Below are positions 46,991 to 58,613 of a stretch of DNA of 64,000 bases, one piece after another. Each line of letters opens with the position of its first letter. Positions within the stretch are counted from its first letter, which is position 1. The stretch comes from Sambucus nigra. Lineage: Eukaryota > Streptophyta > Magnoliopsida > Dipsacales > Adoxaceae. The DNA lies in assembly GCA_949130495.1 (NCBI GenBank), contig OX422207.1:785716384-785780383 (forward strand), read 5' to 3'. Below the pieces are notes generated by a model, which saw only the letters and a list, made by a program, of their open reading frames with translations, searched no databases and was not told where the DNA came from. The position numbers and the translations under genes are program-made.

Positions 46991-48781
46991 ATTCTTCTCA
47001 TGCTATATCTTATAAGTGATCGTGGTTCCATGTTTTCATGCACTAACTTTTGTATTTCATGTTATATCTTCTTGATAATTTTATGGTATTTATTTGTATT
47101 TTGATCTTCCATGTATTGGGTTTTATTGAAAAATACAAAAAGATTTTCTTTATATTTTGAGTTTTTTTTTTTATAAATTGGTATCATTTTGAAAAATGTT
47201 TACAAAAATTCAAAAAGACTTTTGGTTTACGTGTATTTTAGTTTCACGCATTTTTTGTGGCATACTGGTGTGTTTGAATCCACTTCCTTCCATGTTTTTA
47301 GGTGTCTAGGACAATTGATTGTGATGTTCAATGCTCGGATTATTCTTAACCATGCTTGCATATAGCAACTTCAAAATGACTTGCTTAATGGATTTACTTT
47401 ACATATGCCTCCTCACACAAATGCACGAGCTCTTTTGGGTTTTAAACTCAAATGTTACACGACCTAAGTGTGATATTATCCTAATAATACTATCATTATG
47501 CATATATATTTGATTGGGGGATTTGTGCATGTAAAAACCATTGCTCTTGATTTTGTGCTTTTATAGAAAATATGAATGTGAACGAAAAAGGGCTATCAAG
47601 AGAGAAATCTTCCTTACATAAAAGGCCACCCTTTGCATGAGCCTAAAAAATTGGGAGGCAAAAGAAAAACAATATTGCCATGGCTAAATTTCGTTTCATT
47701 GATTCTTTAATTAATTTGGTATCTTCAAAATGGGAGTGAAAAAATGATATATCTATAATTTTGAGGGTGTTTTAAGTTGAAGATAAATGGGTTTGCATAA
47801 TGAGTCCTAGTTATTTCATATTTGACGTTACTGATTTGAGAATCATGAATATTTTTTATGCTAGTGGTCATTATGTTTGTTTGTCCATTATGAGTTCACT
47901 TTATCTGTTACTATGAGGCTAAATCTTTGTTTAATAAATTTAATTCAGTTATATAAAACTCCTTGGATATTTTTCAGTGATTTGGTCATAATTCATTTAT
48001 ATCTAGTTCACTCCTCTTCATTCCATCCCATATGTTTTGACAGATCGGCACTACACTAGTATGTAATGCTTATGTCTTTTGTGTCTTTTTGTGATCATTT
48101 ATACCCATATATATGTGCCTATGTGTCATTGCTATATTTTTCACATTTATATATATGGTATAGTTGGTTTTGAGTCTTTGTAATTGCATTTAATCCTTGT
48201 TTGCAATGTGATTTATCTTTTAACCAAATTGTCAAGCCATATTATCATATTAGTATATCTCGTTGTTTGTTGACGTTGATATATCATGCTTCATTGTTTA
48301 TTCAAGTTGGTATCATTTATTTCATCAATATTGGTATTGATTGATCATTGTTTGGATTATTAGTGTTTTTGTTGTCATGTTGTACTTGTTTCACTTTACA
48401 CCATTGCATGATTTACTCTTTCCTCTATACATGTTCTCACATTTTGGGGGAGATATGGTTTAAGAGGGAGAAATGGTTTATTACGCATTTTTTATTTGTC
48501 TATTCCTAAACAAAAAGGGGGAGAAATGGTACATCTCACTTTAGCCTTAAGAGGAGATTTTTATCTCAGGGGGAGAAGTCTTACCAAGGTGAGGATCGTT
48601 ATACGTAGGGGGATTTTATTCATATATATATATATATATATATAAAGTTTATAATCGTGCAAAACTACTCAGAGTATGTGTCTATCAAATCTGTACTTTT
48701 CCTTTTGGGGTTGGGGATTGAGTATTTTAGATGAGCATGACGTCCCATAGGTTTTTATTTTTTGTTTTGTCCCTAAATAGC
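46991..48781 (+). other. Non-coding tail of the second Cop-1 unit
   Basis: T-rich sequence with no protease, integrase or RT motif. The unit goes from gag straight to this spacer and then the purine tract, so pol has been lost. An AT microsatellite is at 48624-48646. Small ORFs here (47331-47513, 47877-48059) show no recognisable domain. Confidence 0.5.
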
Positions 48782-48795
48782 CAAAGGGGGAGATT
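48782..48795 (+). promoter_or_regulatory. Polypurine tract of the second Cop-1 unit
   Basis: CAAAGGGGGAGATT lies directly before the LTR start TGTAAGGACAAA. It closely resembles the Cop-2 tract (CCAAAGGGGGAGAT), as expected for related copia elements. Confidence 0.8.
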
Positions 48796-49205
48796 TGTAA
48801 GGACAAATTTCCAATAGAGTCAATTTGTATATATTAGCTTAATTTCAAACAAAACATTTTTTGTCATAGGTTAAGGTTAGGGTTTCCCTCGAATCCTGTA
48901 ATGTTTTTGATTGAAGACGTAACGGCCAAGATATAATGTTCATCATCGTGCCAAGTTTTGTGTATATTTTTCATCTTTTGAGGATCTCTCGGGTATGAAT
49001 TCATGTATTTTGATCCTTCGAACTTAATATTGGGTGTTATGATTTTATAAAAATATTTTATGATTTTAATATAGTTTAGAAGAAAAATATTTTTTGAGAG
49101 GTCGTTAGAACAACACTAAATATGTCGTTTAAATGAGTGCATGTACCTCTTTAGAAAAGCTTCGAAAGAACTTGTCTCTTTATCCTCATATGATTTATCA
49201 TTAAA
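48796..49205 (+). repeat. Truncated 3' LTR of the second Cop-1 unit
   Basis: It matches 17681 to about 18010 of the middle LTR, then similarity stops near 49205. The distal two-thirds, including U5, is missing. Confidence 0.7.
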
Positions 49206-51827
49206 ACTCAATAAATTTGATACAAAGATATAATGTTCCAAAGGTTTGTTCTAGAATTAATCCAACACAAAACAAAGATTTAAAGGAAGTGTAAAACATG
49301 TCCTTACAAATCCTTTACATTTTCCCCTCAAAATAAGGAATTTTAAGTTTGATGTTGAAATATCTTATATAATGTCATTTCCATCTATATTCCCAAGGTT
49401 GATAATACTTTTCACTATGAGTATGGTGAAAGGGGTTAATCTCTTTTTCGTCATTCAATTTATTATTCTCTTAATCATGATATGGTTCATCGTATTCCTC
49501 AACTTCATTGTATTACACACACTAGAGGAGTTGTTGTACTTATCTCCTTAAATCATTTGTTATAATCTTGCAAAGGTTAAAATTAGTACACCGATGTTAT
49601 TACATATGTGGAACGATGATAAGGGTTGACTATCACAGGCAAAGCTTTGATACCAAATCGGCACCAAATTTAAATGGAAGATAATGAGAGAAAAAAATGA
49701 ATTCTCAAATATAACACTCATAGTTACTTGAATCCACCACATATTGGAGCACACTCGCCACCGACCAAAATCCAAAAGAGGGTTAAAAGAAGATAAACCA
49801 AAACACTTGTTCTTATGAATTCTTTAATTCTCACATAAAAGTATTTTTCTTAATACAAGATTAGGACGTATACAGGGTTCATGGAATATACCTCCAAACA
49901 TAGGTACATTATAAATAATTAATAATGAACCTAAGAACAAGAAAATAATAAATGACACAATAACTAAATGAGATTATGCTCAAAGATATTATAGGAAGAC
50001 AATGCAACAGTCATGAAATTTGACATGAATTTTCGATCTCGGTTTTATTTGTGTACATGGAAATAGAATATCAATCATATATAAAAATAAATACATAAAA
50101 TAAAATTTTTGACCCAATAGGAGATTTGATACTTTCACCCTTGTAGAGAAATTTATGATTGTTGTATTAAATTATGTTTTGGGTGATTGCGCAGATCGAT
50201 AATGTACTTTTTGAGTTGATTCATGAAATAATTGATAGTTTTATTATGAATTTAGTGACTTGGTAACATCATGGTTTGTATTAGAACCATTGGGATTTGG
50301 ATTATTTATCAAGATGTTGATTGGGGATTCTCATCCGAACACATTAAATTAGTAAAAGTTAATACAGTCAATATGAAGTGCTTTTTTTGGGGGGAGGAGG
50401 GGGGTCATTTTCTTCCAATCTTTTTTTATCATTTAATGACTACTTCCACAACTAAGAGTTTAAAATTATTGTCTAAGTTTCTACATCTGATTCTGACAAG
50501 TATGCACGTCATTCCTCTTACTTATTTGGGTCGTGTGCGAGTTGTATGTACCTTTTTCTTAGCCTTTTGATTCCTGTTTTAAAAAATCACCATTTTCATG
50601 AAATTGAAAATAAAATATTTTATGCCCATAGGACTTTCATCATATTTCGGAATAAGAAGAAAAGAGAACTAGAGCTAGATTTTAGATCACCATATATTCG
50701 TGGATCTTCTAGGTGATCAAATGTAGGATACGATGTTTATGAAGAAGATGTTGTTAGTTATCTGCAACCTTTAATCCTCGACTAGATGTGAAAAAAACCT
50801 TACACCACCTGGTATATTATCCTCCTAATTCAAGCTATGTGTATGAGAACTTTTGGAGATGAAAACTTGGTGAACTAATAGAAAAATAACTTTCTATATC
50901 CTCATCCCATCATAAAAATGTGAATAGTATTCTAACTCTCCTCTCTAACCCTTGTGAGTGTATAATGCTTCTTAAACCCCTTATATATATACATGAAATG
51001 GTCTTGGGACTTGTTATATGGTATATGGACTATACTAAGGACCCAATCCAAATAATTAAAATATCTTGCAAATAAAAATATAAAAATCTCAAATTATGCC
51101 CCGTAATTTATTTTATTTTATACCTATTTGTAATTCATTCCACTTATTAATTAAAACTTCACTCTAGTTTAATTATCTCAAAGTTACTCAAATAGTGATG
51201 CCTTGTTTGCAATTTTAAAAATAACATAATATGATTCTTGTATTAATCAGACAATACTAACTGGGTGAAATTAATTTGCCTCAAATCAATTCTTACCAAG
51301 GTCTTATTTATACATTGATCTCAAGCATAACTTATTTCATACTCTATCGTATTATAAAATACATTGATCAGGTTTTCTATAATATAAAACCTTATGTTTA
51401 TTAAGACGGTATCACAATCGAAAACAAGTATCTCTGGAATATGATTTTTGTAAGGGATGGTTCATCGAATATTCTGAATTTTAAATTTCTTCCAATTAAA
51501 TTATCTCTTATTAAACACAATGACTTCAATTAGTGTTTAAATTATACAAACCAAATTTAAACGAAGCTAATTCAAGATTAACATGAATTTTGCCAAATTA
51601 ACAATTTCAACTTGAATTAAAATAAACTAAATTACCTAAAATAATTCAGCACCTATTACACCAATTTTGTGATTAAACCAATTTCATCATGTTAAATCTA
51701 GGCATGCATCTAAGTGAGAATATGCAAGATAAAATCACAATCCCAACACCACGATGTACAAGGAAAACCCACAACGGAAAAAACCTATGATGACCCAGCC
51801 ACAAGTACACTAAGTACGGATTTAATA
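49206..51827. other. Unassigned AT-rich region with copia LTR-like traces (minus strand)
   Basis: No protein motif was found. On the minus strand TTTGGTATCAAAGC (about 49643-49657) resembles a decayed tRNA-Met primer site. Near 51745-51785 the minus strand reads GTTGTGGGTTTTCCTTG followed by TCTCACTTAGATG, similar to the Cop-1 U5 (GTGGGTTTTCC ... CCTCACTTAGATG). The two signals are too far apart to be the end of one simple LTR, so the region may be a deleted or rearranged copia relative. Confidence 0.3.
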
Positions 51828-51850
51828 TGTGTCACCCCGCCCAATTAAAT
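51828..51850 (-). repeat. First 23 bp of the Tek-4 LTR
   Basis: TGTGTCACCCCGCCCAATTA and the next AAT match the Tek-1 LTR start (TGTGACACCCCGCCTAATTA), except for two changes. The LTR resumes at 61302 after Tek-3. The last five bases, TAAAT, are the Tek-3 target duplication. Confidence 0.8.
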
Positions 51851-52251
51851 TGTAACAACCCTCGCTTCTTGGGGGCAAATTTTATATTAATTTACCGCAT
51901 AAGGTAATTATATAAAATGTTGGAATCGAAGTAAATATTAATTGAATGAGTTGAAAGTTAATATTTACTGGACTGTTGCATATTTACTGTACGTGTAGGT
52001 AAATATCATCATGTTGTATGTTTTATAGTGTCATGTGTTTTAAATGACAATATGGTTTAAATGAAGCCGGAATTTAAAGTGCCATATTGTATTTTTGGGT
52101 TCCGGGCACTTTTGACTAGTTTTAACTTAAATGCGTATTTGGGAGTCATTTTAATGTGGTATTAACCATTTAAGTTGGGAACTTTAGACTTAAGCCACGA
52201 ATTTAAGTCTTTCCCCTTATTTCATTTCTCATTTGTGTGTGTTACCAAACT

Positions 52252-52320
<69 letters not shown>

Positions 52321-54654
52321 AGAAGAGGAGATATGAGAGAAATTGGAGATTGGAGCTTGGATTTGCATCTACCACAAAGAAAACTGAGATTCCAACCTTA
52401 AGGCAAGTTTTCCACTTGCTAATATATGATTTAAGATGAGTAAATGGTGTGATAGTTGTGTATTTGCATTTATGGATCAAAAAATGGATTTTGTGGTGAT
52501 CTAGCCCTAATCACACTTTATGTTGATGAAATTATGGATATTAGTGGTTAATAATCATGTAGAATGATTTGGGGTAGATTAATGTTGATGAATATGTGTA
52601 AAATTGGAGTAGAAATTGGTTTTGGGGAAAAACTAGGGTTATAACCCGTAAGCCATTCTTGGCAAATTTGCAGGGGCGAATCGATTCGGCCCATGGGCGA
52701 ATAGATTCGCATAGGGCCAGTTTCCAGGTCTGCTTGGACCGAATCGATTCAGATCCAAGACTAATCGATTCGGCAGTTTACAAAATCCCAGGTTCCCCTA
52801 TACGAATCGATTCGCTTTTTGGGCAAATCGATTCGCTAGGGCGAATCGATTCGGCCCTTGGGCGAATCGATTCATTTTTCTTCTGTTTTTGAGTTAAGTT
52901 TTATAACTCAATTCCGATCCATTTTCTTGAGGCTTAGGACCTAGGAACCTTCTTGAATGAAGTAAACTTAAAGTCCTAGAGTCCTAGACCAGTTAGTTAT
53001 TAACCCTACTTTAGAAATGGGTTATGTGGGGGCTTTTTCGGGGATATGCCAATTGATGTTAGGGCCTTCTTTTCTTTTAGTTGATTTTTATGAGTCTAGG
53101 AGTTGTAGTGTCATGTTCGGGAGACTTTAAAAGCTCAATGGAGCTATGTAGTCTTGATGGTTTATAATAACTTCACAAATGAATCTTGGGAGAATAAATT
53201 CAAAGTTTATTTATTCATTGAGGTTACAACGATAAGAGGTATTATGTATGGATCCGGGTAAAATGTGATGTAATTACAAAGTAAATGACTATGGTTTCGA
53301 ATAAAATGAAACATACATGTGTAAAATGGAGAATGAAAGTGAGATGGAAATGGTAATGATAATGGTAAATGCTAATTTACTTTATAATGAATTTGGAAAA
53401 TGATAATTTACTTAAACACAACTCTCTAAATGCCATCATAAGGGAAGTTTGCATGCGAGGTGAAGCCCCCTAGCTAGTGAATGCAGGGTGGGTGTAGTCC
53501 TAGGCCATATGAGCGATATGTTATGTTTTCTGCGCTGGTGAGGAGATTCTGGGTGTGGTCTTGACTCTCCCGCAGGAATATGGCCGCTTCCCGACGTTGC
53601 GATAGGTGCCCAGGTTTCCTTGCTTGATAGGCCCTAGAAGATGATGCTTATTTAGGGGCGCTCCCAGTGGGGAAACTAGGAGGGGCAGTCTTAGAATCGT
53701 TATATGTATATAGTTATAACAATTCATAATCAAGTGGGACTTGATGTAGGTGATATGCCATAAAGAGCATGATGAAGTGCCATAAAGAGCACAATGAAAT
53801 GCCACAAAGAGCATTTGTTGATGATTATATTCCTGTTAAGGAATGGAATGCTAGAAAGAGCATAAAAATTGTAATTATGAGTTCCTGATAAGGAACATAA
53901 CAATGAAATGGAACAGTATAAAATGATGGAGGTTTTTTTATTAATGTTAATTATATTTCTTTGTATAATTAAGTTTAAATTTTATGATCATCTGATTTCC
54001 TTAGTTCATGTTTTAAAACTGTGTAGGTAGATTTTTATCTTTTCTTGCATGATTTTATTCATAACTGTCATACTTTTTATTCATCTGGTGATCATATAAA
54101 ACCGGGCCCTGACCCATTCATATTTCTTGTTGTGTATGCATCTTGTATCTGCTCAGGTGCTCCACCGCAAGGACACCTGATCTGACTTCCTATCCCGGTG
54201 TTTTTGGCGAGCCGTGATGCTTTATGGGTATTACGGGATATATTGCAATTGACGCTGCCATTTTTGTACTTTAGCTAAGGTCGGGTCATTTACTCGGGCG
54301 TGAGGCCCAAGCTTTTGTAATTTTCTAATGTAATGTATATTGTAATTTATTAAACTTGGTTAGTATTATTACATGAGTCTGTTGACCGATAGCATATTCG
54401 GTCCCTTACTGTATTATTTTATGTGTATAAATATAATTCCTTCGGGGTTTCCACTTTCTTTTCAAATTGGGTTGTTTAAATTCTTTTCTTAACTTTAAAA
54501 CCAAAATTTTTGGCAACCCGTTTTTCTGAAATATGGAGTGGTTATCCTGCATACTTTTTATTTTGTTGTGATGCTGAGAATGATTCCATCCATGATTCCT
54601 GTTATATTGAAGTATCGGGTTGGCCACCCCTATTTCGGATCACGGGTTATCACA
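51851..54654 (+). repeat. Tek-3 5' LTR
   Basis: 2804 bp. Relative to 58614-61301 it lacks about 74 bp near 52080 but keeps about 120 bp near 54400 that the other lost. It contains an AG microsatellite (52253-52318; only a few units in the 3' LTR), the palindrome array at 52676-52874, AAAGAGCA repeats (53755-53863) and the cross-family block (54102-54178). The frame 52659-52892 (RIDS repeated) is the palindrome array read as codons. Confidence 0.9.
52676..52874. repeat. CGAATCGATTCG palindrome array, Tek-3 5' LTR
   Basis: About eight copies, some with one change (GAATAGATTC, AAATCGATTC). They lie about 825-1020 bp from the LTR start, close to the 855-1055 bp in Tek-2. The 3' LTR has a shorter set at 59479-59637. 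Conserved spacer words include AGTTTCCAGG. Confidence 0.9.
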
Positions 54655-54656
54655 GA

Positions 54657-54668
54657 TGGTATCAGAGC
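54657..54668 (+). promoter_or_regulatory. tRNA-Met-type primer binding site of Tek-3
   Basis: TGGTATCAGAGC, two bases after the 5' LTR, with the ATCAGGTTCTAG leader also seen in Tek-1 and Tek-2. Confidence 0.92.
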
Positions 54669-56329
54669 ATCAGGTTCTAGAGTCCTTAGGAATCTGTGTG
54701 AACACATTTCTCTTTCAGCGTTGGTTTTGATTTGACATAGAGCCTTAGGTTTAAGATCGTTGATTTCTCTTAGGAGATTTCATTCTTCGGCCATGAGGTA
54801 GAACCCATAGAATCTTCTGCGCATTCGTGTGAGATTCGTAGGTCGATTGAAGAAGGGCGCCAGAAAAGGTCATTGCGAAGGCGTCGTGAGATGGGATTAC
54901 TAGGAATTGTATTTTGTGGTCGGGGGTGACGACCGCTTTGGAGGTCGCTCCCCTTTTGTGGCATTTCTTATCTTGCTACTGCGACTACTAATTACAGTAG
55001 ATCTAGTTTTCCAATTACCGCTAGAAGTAGAGGGTGGTACTAAGCTTAGGATTCCAAGCGATATTAAATTGAAGTGGGGAAGAGCCCATGATGAGGGCCA
55101 CATGTTGAATTAAGATTGAGGAAATGCATCCTCATTCGGTAGAAGCATAAGGCCCAAGAGCTTTGGCCTAGAAGAGGATATAGATGTGCCCAGAGGAAAA
55201 GGATGGAGGAGAATCCTTCACCCGTAGGAGTAGTGTAGAAACGGTGGGAACGTATTCACCATATTTGTGGGTGCAGGAAGTTTTGGTCCATGAAGAAACC
55301 TAGTGGATACTTTCAACAGCGAGTTTCTCTAGGATAATTGGACTGAGGAGAAGGAAAATACTTAAATGTTCAAGCGAGGCTCGGTTAGATGCCGACAGTG
55401 AATGGAGAGTTGTACGATTAGGGAAGCCGTGCACCAAAATAAGGCAGGTATAAGGAAGAAGGAACCCTTCAGTGGAATGATAGGCTCCAGGATAAGTGTC
55501 GTTAACACTTCTGAAGGAACAGTGTTCATAAAACCCCATCGGTGGATCTCCGCCCGGGGAGGTTTCATTGAACTAAGGAAGAGGAGGACGGTAGCGTGTT
55601 CTATTTTATTGAGAAAGTAGAAGAGATTGTGTGGGCAAATTTTTGGCAGCTAGGGACGGAACAGTGGATATGACGTGGAATGTAGAACCACGCATTTTGA
55701 TCTTGTTGATCGGAGAACAAGGGCGAGGATAAGGTGCCTAGTTGGGACATTAATTGAAGTAATATGGGTTCGAATAAGACTCGAATACCGTGTCTGAGAA
55801 CCATTAGTATTGACCCGGAGTGATTGGTAAGAATGTTGGCGGGAATTCCACCTTATTAGTGGGTGGTGCATTCCTTAGGATAAGATTTAGTAGTATTGTA
55901 TTTACTATAGATTCGGGTGTGCATATCGAGCTTGGGGTAGTATCGACACTATTATAGTAAGGGTAAATATATGACTTCCTCGGTAGGGAAGTTATATATT
56001 TTTCCCACTCGTTATGAGGCGAGTGATGATATTTTGAATGTATATGTGTTGTATGTGCTACTTGTATTATGTGTATTATATGAGTAAAGATATTTTGGTT
56101 TAATTGGGGTGATAGCAAGCAAATAAATTGCGAGGCTATCCTACTTCTAGTTTTAGGATGGAACTAGTTGTCCTATAATATCTCTCCTGGATACCTGTTG
56201 AGACTTTATAGGGGTGGTTAAGGTAGGTAGGAGATTTTAGTACTTGTTGTGTTATCTTGTTTGAGTGTTTGGTTGTTTGTTTGCATTGTATGTGATTGTT
56301 ATGCCTTTTCTCCACGAACAACAAGTTAA

Positions 56330-56394
56330 GTAGGCATGTGTCGGAGGGGTTCCTTGTTTGGATTTCGCTTTGCGAGACACTCCGTGCATGAACA
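56330..56394 (+). repeat. Hairpin module, Tek-3 copy 1
   Basis: Core GGTTCCTTGTTTGG followed by TTTCGCTTTGCGAGACAC. The TCGC-TTT-GCGA stem is intact. It lies in the same sense as the element. Confidence 0.85.
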
Positions 56395-56799
56395 CTTAAC
56401 GACGTCGGGAGTGGAGAGAGGCTATTCTTTCTTCTTTTGTTTTATTTTATTTTGTTGTTAGAAGTTGGGTTGAAAGGTTTAGCCGAGAATCACGTAGAAG
56501 AGTGATTAAGGGCTATTAAAGTGCGAGATAGAAGCACTGAATATAGTTCTCTCCTCTGATCGATGCGAGGGAGATTGAGATATGAAGTCGATTTGGGACT
56601 TTTGGTTATGCTTTATTAAGAAGTCCACGTGTATATAGTGGGATAAATATTTGTGAGACTTTACTGAAAGTAAATGTCCGATTAGTTGGAATTTTTAATT
56701 ATTTGTTATGGTAATACATAGAAGTAAAATCTTATTAGTAGGGTTGAGAGTTAGAATTTTTTTGGTCCCGATTATGTGTCTTAGACCGCTACATCTTGA

Positions 56800-56882
56800 T
56801 GACCGACAATGCGAGGTAGTAGTGTAATGGGAGGGTTCCTTGTCTGGATTTCGCTTCGGCGAGACGTCCCACGCATGAAACC
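56800..56882 (+). repeat. Hairpin module, Tek-3 copy 2
   Basis: GACCGACAATGC, then AGTAGTGTAATGG, GGTTCCTTGTCTGG and TTTCGCTTCGGCGAGACGTC. The stem is kept with a one-base-longer loop, and GG...CC pairs outside still match. 470 bp downstream of copy 1. Confidence 0.85.
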
Positions 56883-58597
56883 GAGCGAATGTAGGGAGTT
56901 GAGAAAGGTCTTGGACACTAGGGATATACTTAGTATTATATGTCTATGACTTAGATAGGATGTATATAGATTGATTTTAGGATTGTTAGTACGTAAGGCC
57001 TTTAAGGCATGGGACATTGATTTAGGAAGGCTATAGGGAGTTAGCCACGATTGGGTCGTGGGTTAACTCTAAAAGGGATTTGGTCCCTAGAAACGAGAAG
57101 TATGGAAATCTTGAGTGATTCGGAAGGTTAGGCCTAATGGGACGAGGCCTATTTTAGATAGACTGTTAGGTTGGTAACTTAACTTTCGGGGAGTTAAAAG
57201 GATGAGTTGACTTTTGCTCCTGAGCCCATGTTAGTAAGCTCGAGGGTGGATTTAATGAATAAGTCTCTACCAGGATGGGGAGCAATAATACTGGAGCATG
57301 GAACCATAGTTTATGCGTCTCACAAGCTTAAACTTGTGGGAAGTATTATCCCGTGATTGAATTAAAATTCATTGTGGTAGTGATCACCTTAAAGAGATGA
57401 AGGCACTACTTCCTGGGAAGGAAATGTAGTTTTTCCCGCGAGCAACAAGTTGTTGTAATATGTTGTGGGAGGAATCGAGTTGGTGTACGAAGTTCATAAA
57501 GGACTATTGATTGGACATTTCCTCTCGCTAGGGGAATGCGATTGGGGTAGTAGATGCGTCGAGTAGGAAACCCGTCGGAGATATTTGTGAAGGCATGGAA
57601 AGCCAAGTAGAACGGGTATAACTCGAAAAACCTTGTAGCAAGAGCATTCAGGTCTATGACTGACCATTTCACCTACTCGGGTAAAGAAGAGTAGTAGTGG
57701 AATGAAGAAAGGTATATTCATAGACGCCTGCATTGAATTGCCGGCACCGAACTGGTCATAATCATATTTGAGAAAATTATTGATCGTTCGACCAAGTCGT
57801 TGCTTTTTTTTTACCATTATGGGCGGACTATATGTGAAAGAGTACTCCCCGCTCTTTATGGGGAATGGTAGAACCAATTCATGTCGAAGGTTTGGTAAAG
57901 TTTCCATGAAGTAATGGGAACTGTATGTAAATGGCGTATATCTTACCACCTTAAAGTGGATGGATGAATGGAGGAAGTTAACCTAATGCCGAGAGGCATA
58001 CCTCGAATGTGCGCCTTAGGTTAAATGGATGAATGGGAGAAGTAGATCGTATGGACGAAACATTTCCGTACACTACTTCAGATCACTTTCTAAGGTATGG
58101 CACCGTGAGTGGCCTTGTGTAGTGGTTGAATAATTCGCATACTCGTTGAATGGAACCAGCAGGACAAGACGTTCTCTGGACTTGGAGTGGGTCCGGAACA
58201 TTTCTTTAATGAGTGGGCTTATTGAACCGTATGCTTGGAAGGGATACGCCTATGCTAAGAAAAGTTGAGTAGTGTTAGGATTAAGACATTTAGCGTGGTG
58301 TAGGTATCCCCGAGGTGGGATGTAACGTGATTTGGAAAATAAGGTAGTTTGCGCCAAGTCACGCAGTTATTGTCTTCCGCCGTAGGAAGTTAGGATCGAT
58401 AGTTCGTAATGATCAATTTGGTGCTAAGTTAGAGCACAAAGAATATAGACTGAGATCGGTAGTGAAGACCTTAGTCTGAGTCCATTTGGGATGCCACAAC
58501 AACAAGGGGTTGGTTAAAAGTGATAGAATGATAGTTTAGGATAGTATACCCCTTTTTGCGATTAGGGTACGCCCGAATTTTGAGGTCAAAATTCCCT

Positions 58598-58613
58598 CAT
58601 AAGGGGGGGAGTA
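58598..58613 (+). promoter_or_regulatory. Polypurine tract of Tek-3
   Basis: CATAAGGGGGGGAGTA before the 3' LTR, the same as in Tek-2. Confidence 0.88.

Larger units (their letters stand above)
54669..58597 (+). pseudogene. Decayed Tek-3 interior (gag-pol relic)
   Basis: Only scraps of gypsy pol can be read. RNase H: ILEHGTIVYASHKLK (57285-57332), matching the family's YASR.LKPHE block, and VVDASSRKP (57547-57574) for VVADALSRK. Integrase: KIIDRSTKS (about 57774-57799) for VIVDRLTKS, FHEVMGT (57902-57922) and HLKVDG (57944-57961) for HPQTDG. Their order is right for Ty3/gypsy. Gag, protease and RT cannot be placed. The hairpin module occurs twice (56330-56394 and 56800-56882). Small ORFs at 54907-55113 and 55402-55620 are judged chance frames. 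Confidence 0.65.

Noticed and set aside
52659..52892. 77-codon frame with repeated RIDS peptides
   Set aside because: The repeats are the palindromic DNA array read in frame. The other LTR does not preserve the frame, and there is no other coding evidence.
54900..55620. Several overlapping 65-80 codon frames on both strands in the Tek-3 interior
   Set aside because: No family match; they sit in decayed retroelement sequence where chance frames of this size are expected.
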